Assembly: GCF_008369915.1 (NCBI RefSeq)
Contig: NZ_VSRN01000001.1
Location: 620,001-684,000 of the forward strand
Direction: 5' to 3'
DNA: 64,000 bases
Source: Dyadobacter sp. UC 10
GTDB lineage: Bacteria; Bacteroidota; Bacteroidia; Cytophagales; Spirosomataceae
Shown: piece after piece, positions 34,157 to 43,333 of the stretch
Position numbering within the stretch: the stretch's first letter is position 1
Layout of the letters: the number at the start of each line of letters is the position of its first letter
Made by a program: the position numbers and the translations under genes
The notes under the pieces: model-generated
Database searches by the model: none
Told to the model about the DNA's origin: nothing
Seen by the model: the letters and a program-made list of their open reading frames with translations, nothing else

Positions 34157-34498
34157 CTACCCCACCACCATCCTAACCTCCACCGAAGCGCCCCATTGTA
34201 AAACCGGGCAGCCTTTGGCGATTTCTACGGCTTCGTCATAATCATTGGCGCGGATGAAGAACAGGCCGCCGATGGATTCTTTGATCTCGGCATAAGGTCC
34301 GTTCAGGACGGTATTGTCTTTGGTTACTACCCGGCCGTCGAGGTCCCAGCGTTTTGGGGGAGCTACCAGTTTGTTCTGGGCAGCTATACCTCCGATCCAG
34401 TCCTGAAAAGGCTTAATGGCAGCCTGCATTTGTTCGGGCGACGGGCTTGCGTCTTTGCTTTTGAGGTCCCGGTGGATTGCTATGAGGAATTCGTTCAT
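34157..34498 (-). CDS. YCII/DGPF-domain protein, ECF42 partner
   Basis: A 113-residue single-domain protein of the YCII family. The name-giving DGPF motif appears as NGPY (LNGPYAEIKESIGGLFFIRA), and the family start MNEFLIAIHRD and end VEVRMVVG are normal. Such proteins are encoded next to ECF42 sigma factors in many bacteria, and their function is unknown; a role in sensing or as an enzyme with a histidine has been suggested for the fold. It is 63 bp downstream of the carboxymuconolactone decarboxylase-like gene and 170 bp upstream of the sigma gene, with the repeat array in the latter gap. Confidence 0.93.
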   Translation of the reverse strand: MNEFLIAIHRDLKSKDASPSPEQMQAAIKPFQDWIGGIAAQNKLVAPPKRWDLDGRVVTKDNTVLNGPYAEIKESIGGLFFIRANDYDEAVEIAKGCPVLQWGASVEVRMVVG

Positions 34499-34561
34499 TT
34501 TGTTTTAGTTTAAATTTTTTGGATTGATTTTAACTTCTTACCATTTCCGACAAGTTATTCC

Positions 34562-35014
34562 TCACCCGAACTGTCCAACGCGGTAGCTGCCTACTTCGCC
34601 CGGAAACGAAATATTCAAACGGTTCCAGGTATTGATATTAGTCACAACCATCGTCAGGTCGATCAGTTCCTCGTCGGAAAATTGCTGCTTTGCCTCGGCA
34701 TAAACTGCGTCGGGGACTTCACATTTGGTCACCGCTTCCGCCCAGGCAAATGCCGCCCTTTCGCGGTCGGTGTAATAGGGAGCCTCGCGCCAGGCACTCA
34801 GGCCGTACAGCCGCTGTTCGGTTTCTCCTTTCGCACGGGCATCTTTGTAATGCATATCCAGACAGTAAGCACATTGGTTGATCTGCGACACCCGGAAAAC
34901 CACAAGCTCCCGCAAAGGCAACTCGATGGTCGATTTATGAAGGTACCCGCCCATACCGAAAAGCACTTTCAATGCATTTTTTCCTTTCTCCTGAAGATTC
35001 AATCTTGATTCCAT
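34562..35014 (-). CDS. carboxymuconolactone decarboxylase / AhpD-like protein
   Basis: A 150-residue protein with the AhpD core: ELVVFRVSQINQCAYCLDMHYKDARAKG includes the CxxC pair and the following His that make a redox-active site. Members act as peroxidase-like or disulfide-reductase-like proteins. It is the first gene of the set with the YCII protein and the ECF42-like sigma factor, a combination seen with ECF41 and ECF42 sigma groups. A TAGATTTG on the minus strand at 35143-35136 could be its -7 element, inside the toxin-antitoxin control region. The physiological target is unknown. Confidence 0.92.
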   Translation of the reverse strand: MESRLNLQEKGKNALKVLFGMGGYLHKSTIELPLRELVVFRVSQINQCAYCLDMHYKDARAKGETEQRLYGLSAWREAPYYTDRERAAFAWAEAVTKCEVPDAVYAEAKQQFSDEELIDLTMVVTNINTWNRLNISFPGEVGSYRVGQFG

Positions 35015-35109
35015 TTGATTATAAATTTTAACGTTTAAAAACCAATGACAACCGAAAATCCGGTATTGGACAAAACCTGTGAAAAATTTTTAATTTTTAG
35101 AAAAATATT

Positions 35110-35160
35110 GTTACACAATATGTAACAAACCGTTGCAAATCTAGTTACCAATTATGTAAC
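35110..35160. promoter_or_regulatory. paired operators of the toxin-antitoxin genes
   Basis: GTTAC-N7-GTAAC occurs at 35110-35126 and again at 35144-35160, 34 bp apart. The second ends next to TAACTTTA (35157-35164), a near-consensus -7 element that would place the start of transcription near 35168. The antitoxin HTH protein is the obvious ligand, giving autorepression. A minus-strand TAGATTTG (35143-35136) between the two suggests it could also affect the divergent gene. Confidence 0.7.
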
Positions 35161-35179
35161 TTTAATGAAAATTAGCTTC

Positions 35180-35473
35180 ATGAGGATTATTACGACCACC
35201 CGGCTGCGAGATTTCTATCACACACATGCAGATTCGAAGACCGCATTAGAGGTATGGATTGCGAAAATCAAGGACTTAGAAATTCAAAGTCTGAATGATC
35301 TTAGAAAAGTAGCTAACTCCGTAGATACGATTGGAAATAACAGGGTGATATTTGATATTAAAGGAAATAAATACCGGATTGTTACAGTCGCCCTGGTATA
35401 CCGGCAAACGATTTACGTCAGGTGGATTGGTACACATGCAGAATACGATAAGATTGATGCCCATACCGTGTAA
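35180..35473 (+). CDS. higB: HigB-family mRNA interferase toxin
   Basis: A 97-residue protein from the ATG at 35180 (MRIITTTRLRDF, the normal family start; an ATG at 35165 would add five residues). The HigB toxin fold is recognised by VIFDIKGNKYRIV and the C-terminal YVRWIGTHAEYDKID. Such toxins cut mRNA on the ribosome. The toxin precedes the antitoxin by 37 bp, the gene order characteristic of HigBA, and two operators sit directly upstream. The module lies between the divergent AhpD-like gene and a convergent SusD gene. Confidence 0.93.
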   Translation: MRIITTTRLRDFYHTHADSKTALEVWIAKIKDLEIQSLNDLRKVANSVDTIGNNRVIFDIKGNKYRIVTVALVYRQTIYVRWIGTHAEYDKIDAHTV

Positions 35474-35510
35474 TCATACCATTGTTCCGAAAACAAAAAT
35501 CTAAGCAACC

Positions 35511-35912
35511 ATGAGTACCGTAACAGTTACCCCTATAAAAACAGAAGCAGATTATCAAAATGCGCTTCGTCGCATTGATGAACTGCTTACTTTGGCCCCT
35601 GCCCCCTATTCTGAACTGGATGATGAGCTGGACGTCATCAGCACGTTGGTGCATGCGTATGAACAAACACACCATGCGATACCTTACCCGGATCCGATTA
35701 ACGCTATTAAATATTTAATGGAAGAAAACGGCTGGAAAAGCAAAGATCTGGAGCAATTCATAGGACCCAAGTCCCGGGTATCTGAAATACTTAACCGGAA
35801 GCGGTATTTTACCTTGCAGCAAATCCTTAATCTTCACAAACATTTAGGACTACCCCTGGAAGTATTCATAAATGAAAAAATGCCGCAGGCGATTCAACAA
35901 AACAGCAGATAG
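35511..35912 (+). CDS. higA: HigA-family antitoxin with HTH domain
   Basis: A 133-residue antitoxin. The first half (to about residue 70) is the segment that should wrap the toxin; the second half is an Xre-type HTH (AIKYLMEENGWKSKDLEQFIGPKSRVSEILNRKRYFTLQQILNLHKHLGLP). It should neutralise HigB and bind the two GTTAC-N7-GTAAC operators upstream. Its stop codon lies inside the stem of a bidirectional hairpin, so transcription ends right at the gene end. Confidence 0.93.
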   Translation: MSTVTVTPIKTEADYQNALRRIDELLTLAPAPYSELDDELDVISTLVHAYEQTHHAIPYPDPINAIKYLMEENGWKSKDLEQFIGPKSRVSEILNRKRYFTLQQILNLHKHLGLPLEVFINEKMPQAIQQNSR

Positions 35913-35930
35913 GGAAATCCTATCTGCTGT
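35902..35930. terminator. bidirectional terminator between higA and SusD genes
   Basis: A 12-bp perfect stem (ACAGCAGATAGG with CCTATCTGCTGT) and a five-base loop. It includes the higA stop codon and lies 29 bp from the end of the convergent SusD gene; the minus strand continues with TTTTG. Confidence 0.7.
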
Positions 35931-35958
35931 ATGCATTACCTTAAACAGAATATAATAC

Positions 35959-37452
35959 TTATGGATTTTGTACCAGGTTCTTATTCTGGTCCACTTCATT
36001 TTGCGGGATAAAGAACACTACCCGCGGATCGGTAGGCAGTACTGTCTGGTTTACATTCGTAGTCGGCGTATTGTTCTGCGAATGCGTGCCGGGGTAATTG
36101 CGCACCATCGGGCGGTTGTTGCGGAACAGGTCATAAATCCGGTGGCCTTCAAATGCGAGTTCCAGAAAACGCTCCTCCAGAACCACATCCAATACCGTTT
36201 TCCCAGCCAGGTTTCCGGCGGTATACAAAGCAGCTCCGGTTAATCCCGCGCGGGTACGGATCAGATTTACATCTGCCAGCGCTGCGGCGGTATTATTTAG
36301 CTTGGCATTTGCTTCGGCGCGCACCAGGTACATATCGGCCAGGCGCAGGTACACCGGCGACGATGCATTGATCACATTATCCTGCAATGTGTATTTGTTG
36401 ATGTAATACATCGGGGTAGCAGGCGTAAGCTTCCTATTTGTCTGCAACTCTCCGTTGAGCACATAGGGTGTTACAAAAGATTTCCGCAGATCTTCCGGAT
36501 GCTTACCCAGGAAGTCGATATACTTTTGCGACGCGTACAATTCCGCCCAGCCACTCACACCCTGCGCCAGGGGCGCGCCGGAGCGGTCGGAGCTAATGTA
36601 CATACTGCTGATCTCCGCGATCTGCACGCTCGTGTGGCGCACTGCGAAGATCGTCTCCGTGTTGTTTTCAGGTACCAGCTTGAAATAGTTGGGGTAGTTG
36701 GAAGACGACAGCAAAGTATATCTGCCGCTATCAATCACCAGGTTCGCATATTTCAATGCATTCTGATTATCGCCTTTAAACAAATACACCTTGGCCAGCA
36801 GCGCATAAGCTACTTCTTTGGAAGCGTAAATATTCGTTTTCTTCACCGTCATCAGGTCGGCCGCGGCCAGCAGGTCTGCGATTACGAAATCATAAACCTC
36901 TTTCACCGTCGACCTCGCCAATGTGGTAGCCTCGCTGTCACTCAGCCCGTCGCGAAGGATCGGTACGCCCGGGTTGTTCCCTTCATTCTGCGGATAAGGT
37001 CTGCCAAACATGCGGACCATATTGAAATGCGCCATCGCACGCAGGAAAAGGTTTTCACCTTTCAGCTGTTTCAGCTCCGCGGAGGCGTCGTTCGGAACAA
37101 AACCGATCACCTTGTTCGCCGCCGCGATGATCTTGTAGCACTGCCCCCAGTAGTTGGTTGCGTGCGTGGAGGTATTGATATGCGTATACCGGTAAATGCG
37201 CGTAAAGTCATTTCCGGAAATCTGCCCCTGGGCGATTTCATCACTTGGGTATTCCATCATGATGTGACCGCTGTACACGAAGTTGGATTTGTTCAGAAAC
37301 GCATAAGTCCCGATCGTCACCGTTTGCACGTCCGATTCGTTGGTCAGCGCAGTGGTTTCGTCGATATTCGTGGTCGGATCGAAATATTGTTCGCAGGATA
37401 GCATCGACACCAGTCCTAGTGCGAATACCAGTTTTGATTTTATAAATTTCAT
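35959..37452 (-). CDS. SusD/RagB nutrient-binding lipoprotein
   Basis: A 497-residue SusD-like protein with a lipoprotein signal (lipobox SMLSC, Cys20). Typical blocks are LKGENLFLRAMAHFNMVRMFGRPYPQNEG, LRLADMYLVRAEANAKLN, the C-terminal VLEERFLELAFEGHRIYDLFRNNR and FFIPQNEVDQN. It lies 14 bp after its SusC partner and the pair has no enzyme gene next to it: the genes downstream are the convergent toxin-antitoxin module. The ligand is unknown. Without FecR or a dedicated regulator nearby, control is probably from elsewhere. Confidence 0.95.
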   Translation of the reverse strand: MKFIKSKLVFALGLVSMLSCEQYFDPTTNIDETTALTNESDVQTVTIGTYAFLNKSNFVYSGHIMMEYPSDEIAQGQISGNDFTRIYRYTHINTSTHATNYWGQCYKIIAAANKVIGFVPNDASAELKQLKGENLFLRAMAHFNMVRMFGRPYPQNEGNNPGVPILRDGLSDSEATTLARSTVKEVYDFVIADLLAAADLMTVKKTNIYASKEVAYALLAKVYLFKGDNQNALKYANLVIDSGRYTLLSSSNYPNYFKLVPENNTETIFAVRHTSVQIAEISSMYISSDRSGAPLAQGVSGWAELYASQKYIDFLGKHPEDLRKSFVTPYVLNGELQTNRKLTPATPMYYINKYTLQDNVINASSPVYLRLADMYLVRAEANAKLNNTAAALADVNLIRTRAGLTGAALYTAGNLAGKTVLDVVLEERFLELAFEGHRIYDLFRNNRPMVRNYPGTHSQNNTPTTNVNQTVLPTDPRVVFFIPQNEVDQNKNLVQNP

Positions 37453-37466
37453 AGTGGCCTGAGAAA

Positions 37467-40400
37467 TTACAATGTGAAATTGACACCGAAAAGCAGCTTG
37501 CGGCTGATCGGATATTTGATACTGGAAAGACCTGGCGTATCCTCAAATGACATAGAAGATTCAGGGTCCGGGCCTGTGAACTTCGTGCCGGTCCAGAGGT
37601 TATCCGCGCTCACGAAGATATTGGCACGAGCAAATCCAATGCGTTTGAGCGCGTCCGCAGGAATATTGTAGCCCAGGCGCACATTCCGCAAACGGATATA
37701 ACTTCCGTCTTCCAGATATCTTGAAGAAGACTGGTTGGAATCCTTGTTACCACCCACGATCGGTTTGGGGTGTGTAGCAATATCACCCGGCTTTTCCCAC
37801 CGCGACCAGCCCTTGGCCAGTATCATCTGGTTGTAGCTTTCATACAAACCATCGTTGTCAAAATACGCGCGGCTTTCGTTGAATACCCAGTTTCCATACA
37901 CAAAATTCAGGAATGCCGATAACGTGAAAGCTTTGTAAGTCAATGTGTTGGTGATACCACCTGTGAATTTAGGATTGGTGGATTTCCCTGTAAATTGTCT
38001 TGACTGAGCAGTTTGTACCGTACTGTAAGCATTGGTAAGTTCCTTGGTCACATTACCATTCGCGTCGGTCACCAGCTTTTCCCACTGCGGATCGCCGTTT
38101 TCAGGATTGACGCCCGCCCAGATCGGCAGGTTAAATTCTCCCATATCGTGTCCAGCGGCCAGCGGCAGGCGGTTACCCGGCCGGAAAGTAGCTGCACCGC
38201 CGCTCAATGAAAGGATTTTGTTGCGGTTGAAAGCCATATTGAAATCAGTTTCCCAGGTCAGCTCCTTGCCAGTCAGGTTCCGCGAAGTCAAACTGAACTC
38301 GACTCCCCGGTTACGCACAGAACCCGCATTTACCCAAACATAACTGTAACCAGTCGTCGCTGTCAATGGCTTCTGGTAAAGCAGGTCTTCCGATTTTTTG
38401 TTGTAAATATCGACTGCCAGGTCAATGCGGTTCCACAGGCTGATATCAAACCCTAGATTGGAAGCGCGTATCTTTTCCCACGTCAGATCGGGGTTACCCT
38501 TTTGAAATGGCTGTGCGCCCGGCACACCTGCATAACTGGCCGACTGCGAGATTGTATATAGTCCCAGTGACGCGAAGTTTGGAATAGCTGCATTCCCAAC
38601 AGTTCCGTGGCTCAAACGCAGCTTGGCGAATGTAAGTACCTTGTTATTTTTAAGGAAATTTTCATTGCTCAAAACCCACGAAGCACCCAGCTGAAAGAAG
38701 TTGGCAGAAGAGTTATTTTTTCCAAACAAAGAAGAAAACTCATTAACCACCGAACCAACCAGGAAGTAGCGGTTGTCATAATTGTAATCTGCCTGTCCAA
38801 GAAATTTACGGAATGCGACTTGCTCACTATAACCTGTTGGCGAAACCAGGATATCGGTCGCAACCGACAATACATCCTGCCCTGCCGGAAGTCCTTTACC
38901 AGAAGTAGTATTGAGCTCACTGAACGAAGTTTCGGCTTCCGCCACACCCAGCAAAGTCAGGTTATGTTTCCCGAACTCCTCAGAGTAACGTACCCTATTA
39001 GATGTCAGCAGGCGGTAGTTATTGTTGTTGTTATTGTAAAGTTCGCCGCCGTTTGCGCCGCCTTGCTTCGTGCGGCGGTCGGAGTAAGTAACGCCTGATC
39101 CACTTCCAAAATTAGCACGGTTATAGCTCGAAAGTGTGATCTTGTCCGTGAGGTCGTAATCCAGGTTCACGTCCAGGGTAGTTCTCAGGCTTTTTGCATT
39201 CGCGTAATTGTATTGAATTGAATGCAGGAAGTTCTCACGATCGCGGCCCAGCCAGTTCGGATATGAACGGCCGTCTGTTGGTGCTCCGTTTTCATAAGCC
39301 GGGTCAAAAGGAAGGTTGGTGTAGGCATCATACAATGTGTTGCTGTTCTGATAGTTATCCTTTGTATACTGTCCGTTGAAGAGTACAGCGGCGGTCAGCT
39401 TTTTGGTCAGCTGCGATTTCAGGTTCGTGCGGAAGTTGAAGCCGGTTTTGTCGTTTTCAATTACGGTTCCCTGCTCCTTGTAATAGTTACCGGAAACGTA
39501 GAAAGTGGTTTTATCAGAACCTCCGGAAACAGAAACATTATGGTTGTTGACGAATGCCGTGCGGAAAGCCTCATTCCACCAGTTGGTATTACGTTGCAGT
39601 ACGGATTCGTTTCTGGGATTAAAGGTGCTCTGAAAATCAAATAGTTCCTGAGAATCCATGAGACGGAAATTACCTGTTGTCGCCTCTGCCCAGCCGAATG
39701 TGTTATTGAAATTAATCTCAGTCTTACCTGCCTTACCCATTTTGGTATTGACAATGATAACCCCGTTTGCAGCGCGTGAACCGTATAAACCTGTGGCAGC
39801 AACATCTTTCAAAACTGTCACATTTTCCACATCTACCGGATTATAGCTACCGTCGATATTACCATCCACTACATACAACGGCCTGCTATTTGCCGAGATC
39901 GTACCCGATCCGCGGATCACGATCCTGGCCGGACTGGTAGGGTCGCCGGAGTTGGTCGAAACCACCACGCCCGGCGCCTTGCCCTGCAACAGGTTAGGCA
40001 ATTCGTTAGAGGTAACATCCCGCAGTTTCTGGCTGCTGATCGTGGATACCGAGCTGGAAAGATACCGAGCCTTTTTAGCAGAATAACCCACGATCACAAC
40101 CTCGTCCAGTCCTTTCGCATCCGAATCCAGGGTAATATCCAGGTTCGTGGCTCCATCCACGACCACTTCCTTGCTGGCATATCCGATGAAACTGAAAATG
40201 AGCGTCGTGCCGGGGTTGGTCAGGTTAATGCTGAATGCACCGTCAATGTCAGTAGTCGTTCCTTTATTAGTGCCTTTTTCAACAATGCTAACACCCGGAA
40301 GCGCTTCGTTTTCGCTCGAAACAACTTTTCCGGTGACGGTGTAATCCGCCCGGCCCGGGTTCTTTTTCACGTTCTTTTCCGGCGTAAAAGCCACAGCGCT

Positions 40401-40472
40401 TTCCAATCCGCCTGCACACGAAAGCGCGGCAAAAATCGAAAGCCTGATTAAAAATTTGTATTGATTTCGCAT
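37467..40472 (-). CDS. SusC/RagA TonB-dependent transporter
   Basis: I use the ATG at 40472 (MRNQYKFLIRLSIFAALSC, a good signal peptide, about 1001 residues); 40481 is also possible, while the longest frame from 40586 adds unlikely sequence. After the signal comes a carboxypeptidase-like domain (TVTGKVVSSENEALPGVSIVEKG), the EVVIVGYSAKKARYL segment in place of the usual VVVGYGTQ, the plug (PLYVVDGNIDG, NVTVLKDVAATGLYGSRAANGVI) and the barrel. There is no STN domain, so this transporter is not built for FecR signalling. It forms a pair with the SusD 14 bp downstream. Confidence 0.95.
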   Translation of the reverse strand: MRNQYKFLIRLSIFAALSCAGGLESAVAFTPEKNVKKNPGRADYTVTGKVVSSENEALPGVSIVEKGTNKGTTTDIDGAFSINLTNPGTTLIFSFIGYASKEVVVDGATNLDITLDSDAKGLDEVVIVGYSAKKARYLSSSVSTISSQKLRDVTSNELPNLLQGKAPGVVVSTNSGDPTSPARIVIRGSGTISANSRPLYVVDGNIDGSYNPVDVENVTVLKDVAATGLYGSRAANGVIIVNTKMGKAGKTEINFNNTFGWAEATTGNFRLMDSQELFDFQSTFNPRNESVLQRNTNWWNEAFRTAFVNNHNVSVSGGSDKTTFYVSGNYYKEQGTVIENDKTGFNFRTNLKSQLTKKLTAAVLFNGQYTKDNYQNSNTLYDAYTNLPFDPAYENGAPTDGRSYPNWLGRDRENFLHSIQYNYANAKSLRTTLDVNLDYDLTDKITLSSYNRANFGSGSGVTYSDRRTKQGGANGGELYNNNNNNYRLLTSNRVRYSEEFGKHNLTLLGVAEAETSFSELNTTSGKGLPAGQDVLSVATDILVSPTGYSEQVAFRKFLGQADYNYDNRYFLVGSVVNEFSSLFGKNNSSANFFQLGASWVLSNENFLKNNKVLTFAKLRLSHGTVGNAAIPNFASLGLYTISQSASYAGVPGAQPFQKGNPDLTWEKIRASNLGFDISLWNRIDLAVDIYNKKSEDLLYQKPLTATTGYSYVWVNAGSVRNRGVEFSLTSRNLTGKELTWETDFNMAFNRNKILSLSGGAATFRPGNRLPLAAGHDMGEFNLPIWAGVNPENGDPQWEKLVTDANGNVTKELTNAYSTVQTAQSRQFTGKSTNPKFTGGITNTLTYKAFTLSAFLNFVYGNWVFNESRAYFDNDGLYESYNQMILAKGWSRWEKPGDIATHPKPIVGGNKDSNQSSSRYLEDGSYIRLRNVRLGYNIPADALKRIGFARANIFVSADNLWTGTKFTGPDPESSMSFEDTPGLSSIKYPISRKLLFGVNFTL

Positions 40473-40798
40473 AGTCAACATCGTTGGTCTGTTAGCTGAA
40501 AAATCTTGTAAGAGTCTAGAATGAGTAAATAATGCCTGTTGTTTTCCCGGACGACCAGGCACTCCCGCCCGCATGGTCCGACCCACTATTTCTGTTTTTA
40601 CATCGGCAGCTAGTTTATTTTGAATTATCTATTGTGTAACCGCAAGTAATAGTAAGAAAATTTTTAAAAATTTAATTTTGGGAAAATAATATTTTAACAT
40701 CAAGACAAAATGTTCCATTAATATTTACATACGAAATGCCTTAAATACAAAAAGTGTGCACGTGCACACTTTTTGTAAAAGCCAGAATGGAAGTCCTC
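40473..40798. other. 326-bp AT-rich spacer before SusC
   Basis: It contains the 32-bp palindrome at 40746-40777 and an AT-rich leader. I find no convincing TAnnTTTG with a matching TTG, and no short gene. The SusC promoter must lie here. Confidence 0.4.
40746..40777. terminator. 32-bp perfect palindrome, probably a bidirectional terminator
   Basis: The two 16-base arms (left arm TACAAAAAGTGTGCAC) are fully complementary, with A-run and T-run on the outer sides, so a hairpin followed by TTTTTG forms on either strand. It begins 22 bp after the stop of the 825-residue protein gene. Its perfect symmetry around GCACGTGC also fits a dimeric repressor site. Confidence 0.65.
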
Positions 40799-43276
40799 CT
40801 ACTTATAGTCGAGCCAGGTTGTTGCCTGGCAATTGGCATTGGTTTTGAAACGGACCCAGCGTGAGGCGAATTCCCTGGGAAAGTCGAAGTTCAGCGTCTC
40901 ACCCGGCTTCACCGTAAAAGTTTTATAAACCATCCACGGGCCATTCCCGACCGGATCTGCCTCGAGGGTAAAAGTAACCGCCGCGGAAGCGTTATGCGAG
41001 ATCGACAGCTTCTTCTTATCGTAAAAACCGATGAGGTAAGGGTCCGATGCTTTATTGGCGGTGACCTTCGTATTTTTCCACGGTCCGCCGCGCCCGGTTG
41101 GCTTGCCCATTTTCCAGAGATCATCGATCGCGCCCGCCCAGACAGCCGCTTTTTTATCATTTGAAACGATAATATGCTTGTTATCAGTCGCTTTTGCAAC
41201 ATCAAGCCCGGTCATCACGAGCAGGCCGCGGTAAGAAGCATAGTCATTGATCCGGAAATTGTGTGACGAAACGGGCCTGATCTTGGCGTACCCATCGGCG
41301 TTTTCAGCAGGTAATTCGTAAAAAGTACCGTGGCAGTTGAAAAGGTCGCGCTCGGTGGCTACTTCGCGGCAAACACGTAGCGCCCCCTGATCGGTTAGCC
41401 CGGTAAATGCCTCATTACCAAGCGGCAACCGCCAGCGGCGACCTTTATCATCGACAACGAGCACCGAAGAAGCATCGACAGTCACTACTTTTTGAGGAAT
41501 GGCAAATTTCGTTTTTATAAAACCCAATGTCTTTTGATCATCCTTCCGAACCAGTTTCATATCCGCATCCAGCTCGTAATAGCCTACTTCTTTCGCTTTG
41601 CCGCCTTCGTAATCCATGGCGGCCAGAGCAAGCGCGCGGCGGTTATCACCCAGACCATAAATTAGTCCTGCGGTGGATTTGGCAGTAGTAGCCTGCGTTA
41701 ATCCATTGAAGATCGCGTCGGGTGAAGTGCTGCGTTTATCGTCGGTTGAATAGTAAAAATGTGCCGAAACGTTTGTTGCTTTTCCGGATTTCAAGCGGAT
41801 CCACTCCCCTGTTTCTGCATTGGTAAAATTAATGCGCTGCGCAGTTTTCGGCTTGACAGAAACCGATTTTAATGCAACCCAGCTTCCGTTCCCACTTTTG
41901 TCCACTTCCATGGCAAAACTCACTTCACTATCCCCGTTATTCTGGATCCAGACAGACCGGTACGGCCAGCCCGCAAATAGCATCGGCTCCGAAGTATCCC
42001 CTGCTTTCACCGATTCATTCAGCCAAACGGAACCTTCGGCAGTATTCGGGCCAAGCTGATCGGGCAGATCGAGCGAGGTAAACCACAGGTTCGAATTGGA
42101 TTGTCCGGGACCTTCAATACCGCCTTTTGCTTTTCTTTTATTCAAAAATTCACGCTGCGCTGAATCATCGCAACCAAATACCAGCTGGTTGTTCCACCGC
42201 GTGTAATCGCCGATCACTTTCAGGTACGAGCTGCGCGGACGTATTCCTGCTGCGTTTTTGGAAGTAAAACCACCGGGAAACTGCCAGAACATCCCGTGCA
42301 TCGTCATCAGATAATCGGGCTTCGCGGCGGTACCTACGTCGCGGATGCGCGGCCACTCGGTATTCCATCCGTGCGCGCCGTCGTAGGCGTGACTTGCTTT
42401 GGGTAACCGGTAAAAAGTCCATTTGTTGTGATCCCTCACGCCCAGCAATACCGACTTATGGTCCCAGCCCGTCGCCCAGATCGGGTCGGTTTCCGGTTTT
42501 TTGTTTCCGTAAATACCTCCCGGACCGGTTACCTCCACAAACTGGTTGCGGCGCACTACTTTCCAGTCTTTCCCGTCCCATTCCGCTAGCACACCCGATT
42601 CAATATCAAAATCAATTTCCGCCCGCTTGCCCGGCTCTCCGTTATTGGAATAAACCGCCACACCCTGGCCGGAGTAAAAGCCTTTTCCATGCGTTCCTGG
42701 CAATAATCCCTTGAACTGGTAAGTGGCTTTATCGGCCGCTTTCGCACGATCAACATTGCCGTCCTCATATAACATGGTCGGTTTTAGCGTAGCTACATCT
42801 ACCTCATACACACCTTCTTCCATCGTTCCGTAGAGGATTTTGTTCTTCGGATCTTTCAAGTGCCGCGCGTTTCCGGTATGCCTTCCGGGCATTGCCTTGT
42901 AAGGGATCACACGCACATTTCCTTCTTCATTTACGGCATATGGTCCGATAAAAAGCTGCTTACTTTCGCTATGTATCATCCGATTGGCCGGTGTGCCGCC
43001 TATGCTACCCGGAAAGACAGTCTGCTTTAAATCAGCGCTGACCTCATACAACTTATCCGACGAGCCGAATGGTAAATGGGGTCCGTAAGTGATCACCCAA
43101 AGCTTTCCCGCCCAGGGCACCACAGCGCCCGTACCGCATTCGCCCTCGTTATTGTACATCGCCAGATGCGGGTAAATGCCGCTGAAGGAAGGTTTCCCTT
43201 TGACTTGCGCTTTTACAAAATGACCACACAGTACCAGCCACCCCAGCAGCAGGGTTTGAAGCGAATATCTTTTCAT
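40799..43276 (-). CDS. secreted protein of unknown function in a SusC/D operon
   Basis: An 825-residue protein with a Sec signal peptide (MKRYSLQTLLLGWLVLCGHF to about residue 23). I do not recognise its family. The rest is rich in beta strands, with recurrent short WD/YG-type turns (LWVITYGPHLPFGSSDKLYEVS, NKILYGTMEEGVYEVD, DKLYE-like repeats), which suggests a beta-propeller in the first 400 residues, and then beta-sandwich-like parts (GNGSWVALKSVSVKPKTAQRINF and a similar piece near the end, GNGPWMVYKTFTVKPGETLNF), an internal repeat. It lies 57 bp after SusD. It may be a surface glycan-binding protein or a new enzyme. Confidence 0.75.
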   Translation of the reverse strand: MKRYSLQTLLLGWLVLCGHFVKAQVKGKPSFSGIYPHLAMYNNEGECGTGAVVPWAGKLWVITYGPHLPFGSSDKLYEVSADLKQTVFPGSIGGTPANRMIHSESKQLFIGPYAVNEEGNVRVIPYKAMPGRHTGNARHLKDPKNKILYGTMEEGVYEVDVATLKPTMLYEDGNVDRAKAADKATYQFKGLLPGTHGKGFYSGQGVAVYSNNGEPGKRAEIDFDIESGVLAEWDGKDWKVVRRNQFVEVTGPGGIYGNKKPETDPIWATGWDHKSVLLGVRDHNKWTFYRLPKASHAYDGAHGWNTEWPRIRDVGTAAKPDYLMTMHGMFWQFPGGFTSKNAAGIRPRSSYLKVIGDYTRWNNQLVFGCDDSAQREFLNKRKAKGGIEGPGQSNSNLWFTSLDLPDQLGPNTAEGSVWLNESVKAGDTSEPMLFAGWPYRSVWIQNNGDSEVSFAMEVDKSGNGSWVALKSVSVKPKTAQRINFTNAETGEWIRLKSGKATNVSAHFYYSTDDKRSTSPDAIFNGLTQATTAKSTAGLIYGLGDNRRALALAAMDYEGGKAKEVGYYELDADMKLVRKDDQKTLGFIKTKFAIPQKVVTVDASSVLVVDDKGRRWRLPLGNEAFTGLTDQGALRVCREVATERDLFNCHGTFYELPAENADGYAKIRPVSSHNFRINDYASYRGLLVMTGLDVAKATDNKHIIVSNDKKAAVWAGAIDDLWKMGKPTGRGGPWKNTKVTANKASDPYLIGFYDKKKLSISHNASAAVTFTLEADPVGNGPWMVYKTFTVKPGETLNFDFPREFASRWVRFKTNANCQATTWLDYK

Positions 43277-43333
43277 TAAAACAATCGTTAAGTCCCTTGT
43301 TTCAAGGGAATATTGGTAATAGGAAAATTAGAA

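Noticed and set aside
36499..37401. 300-codon plus-strand frame opposite SusD
   Set aside because: Antisense shadow; SusD blocks on the minus strand are intact.
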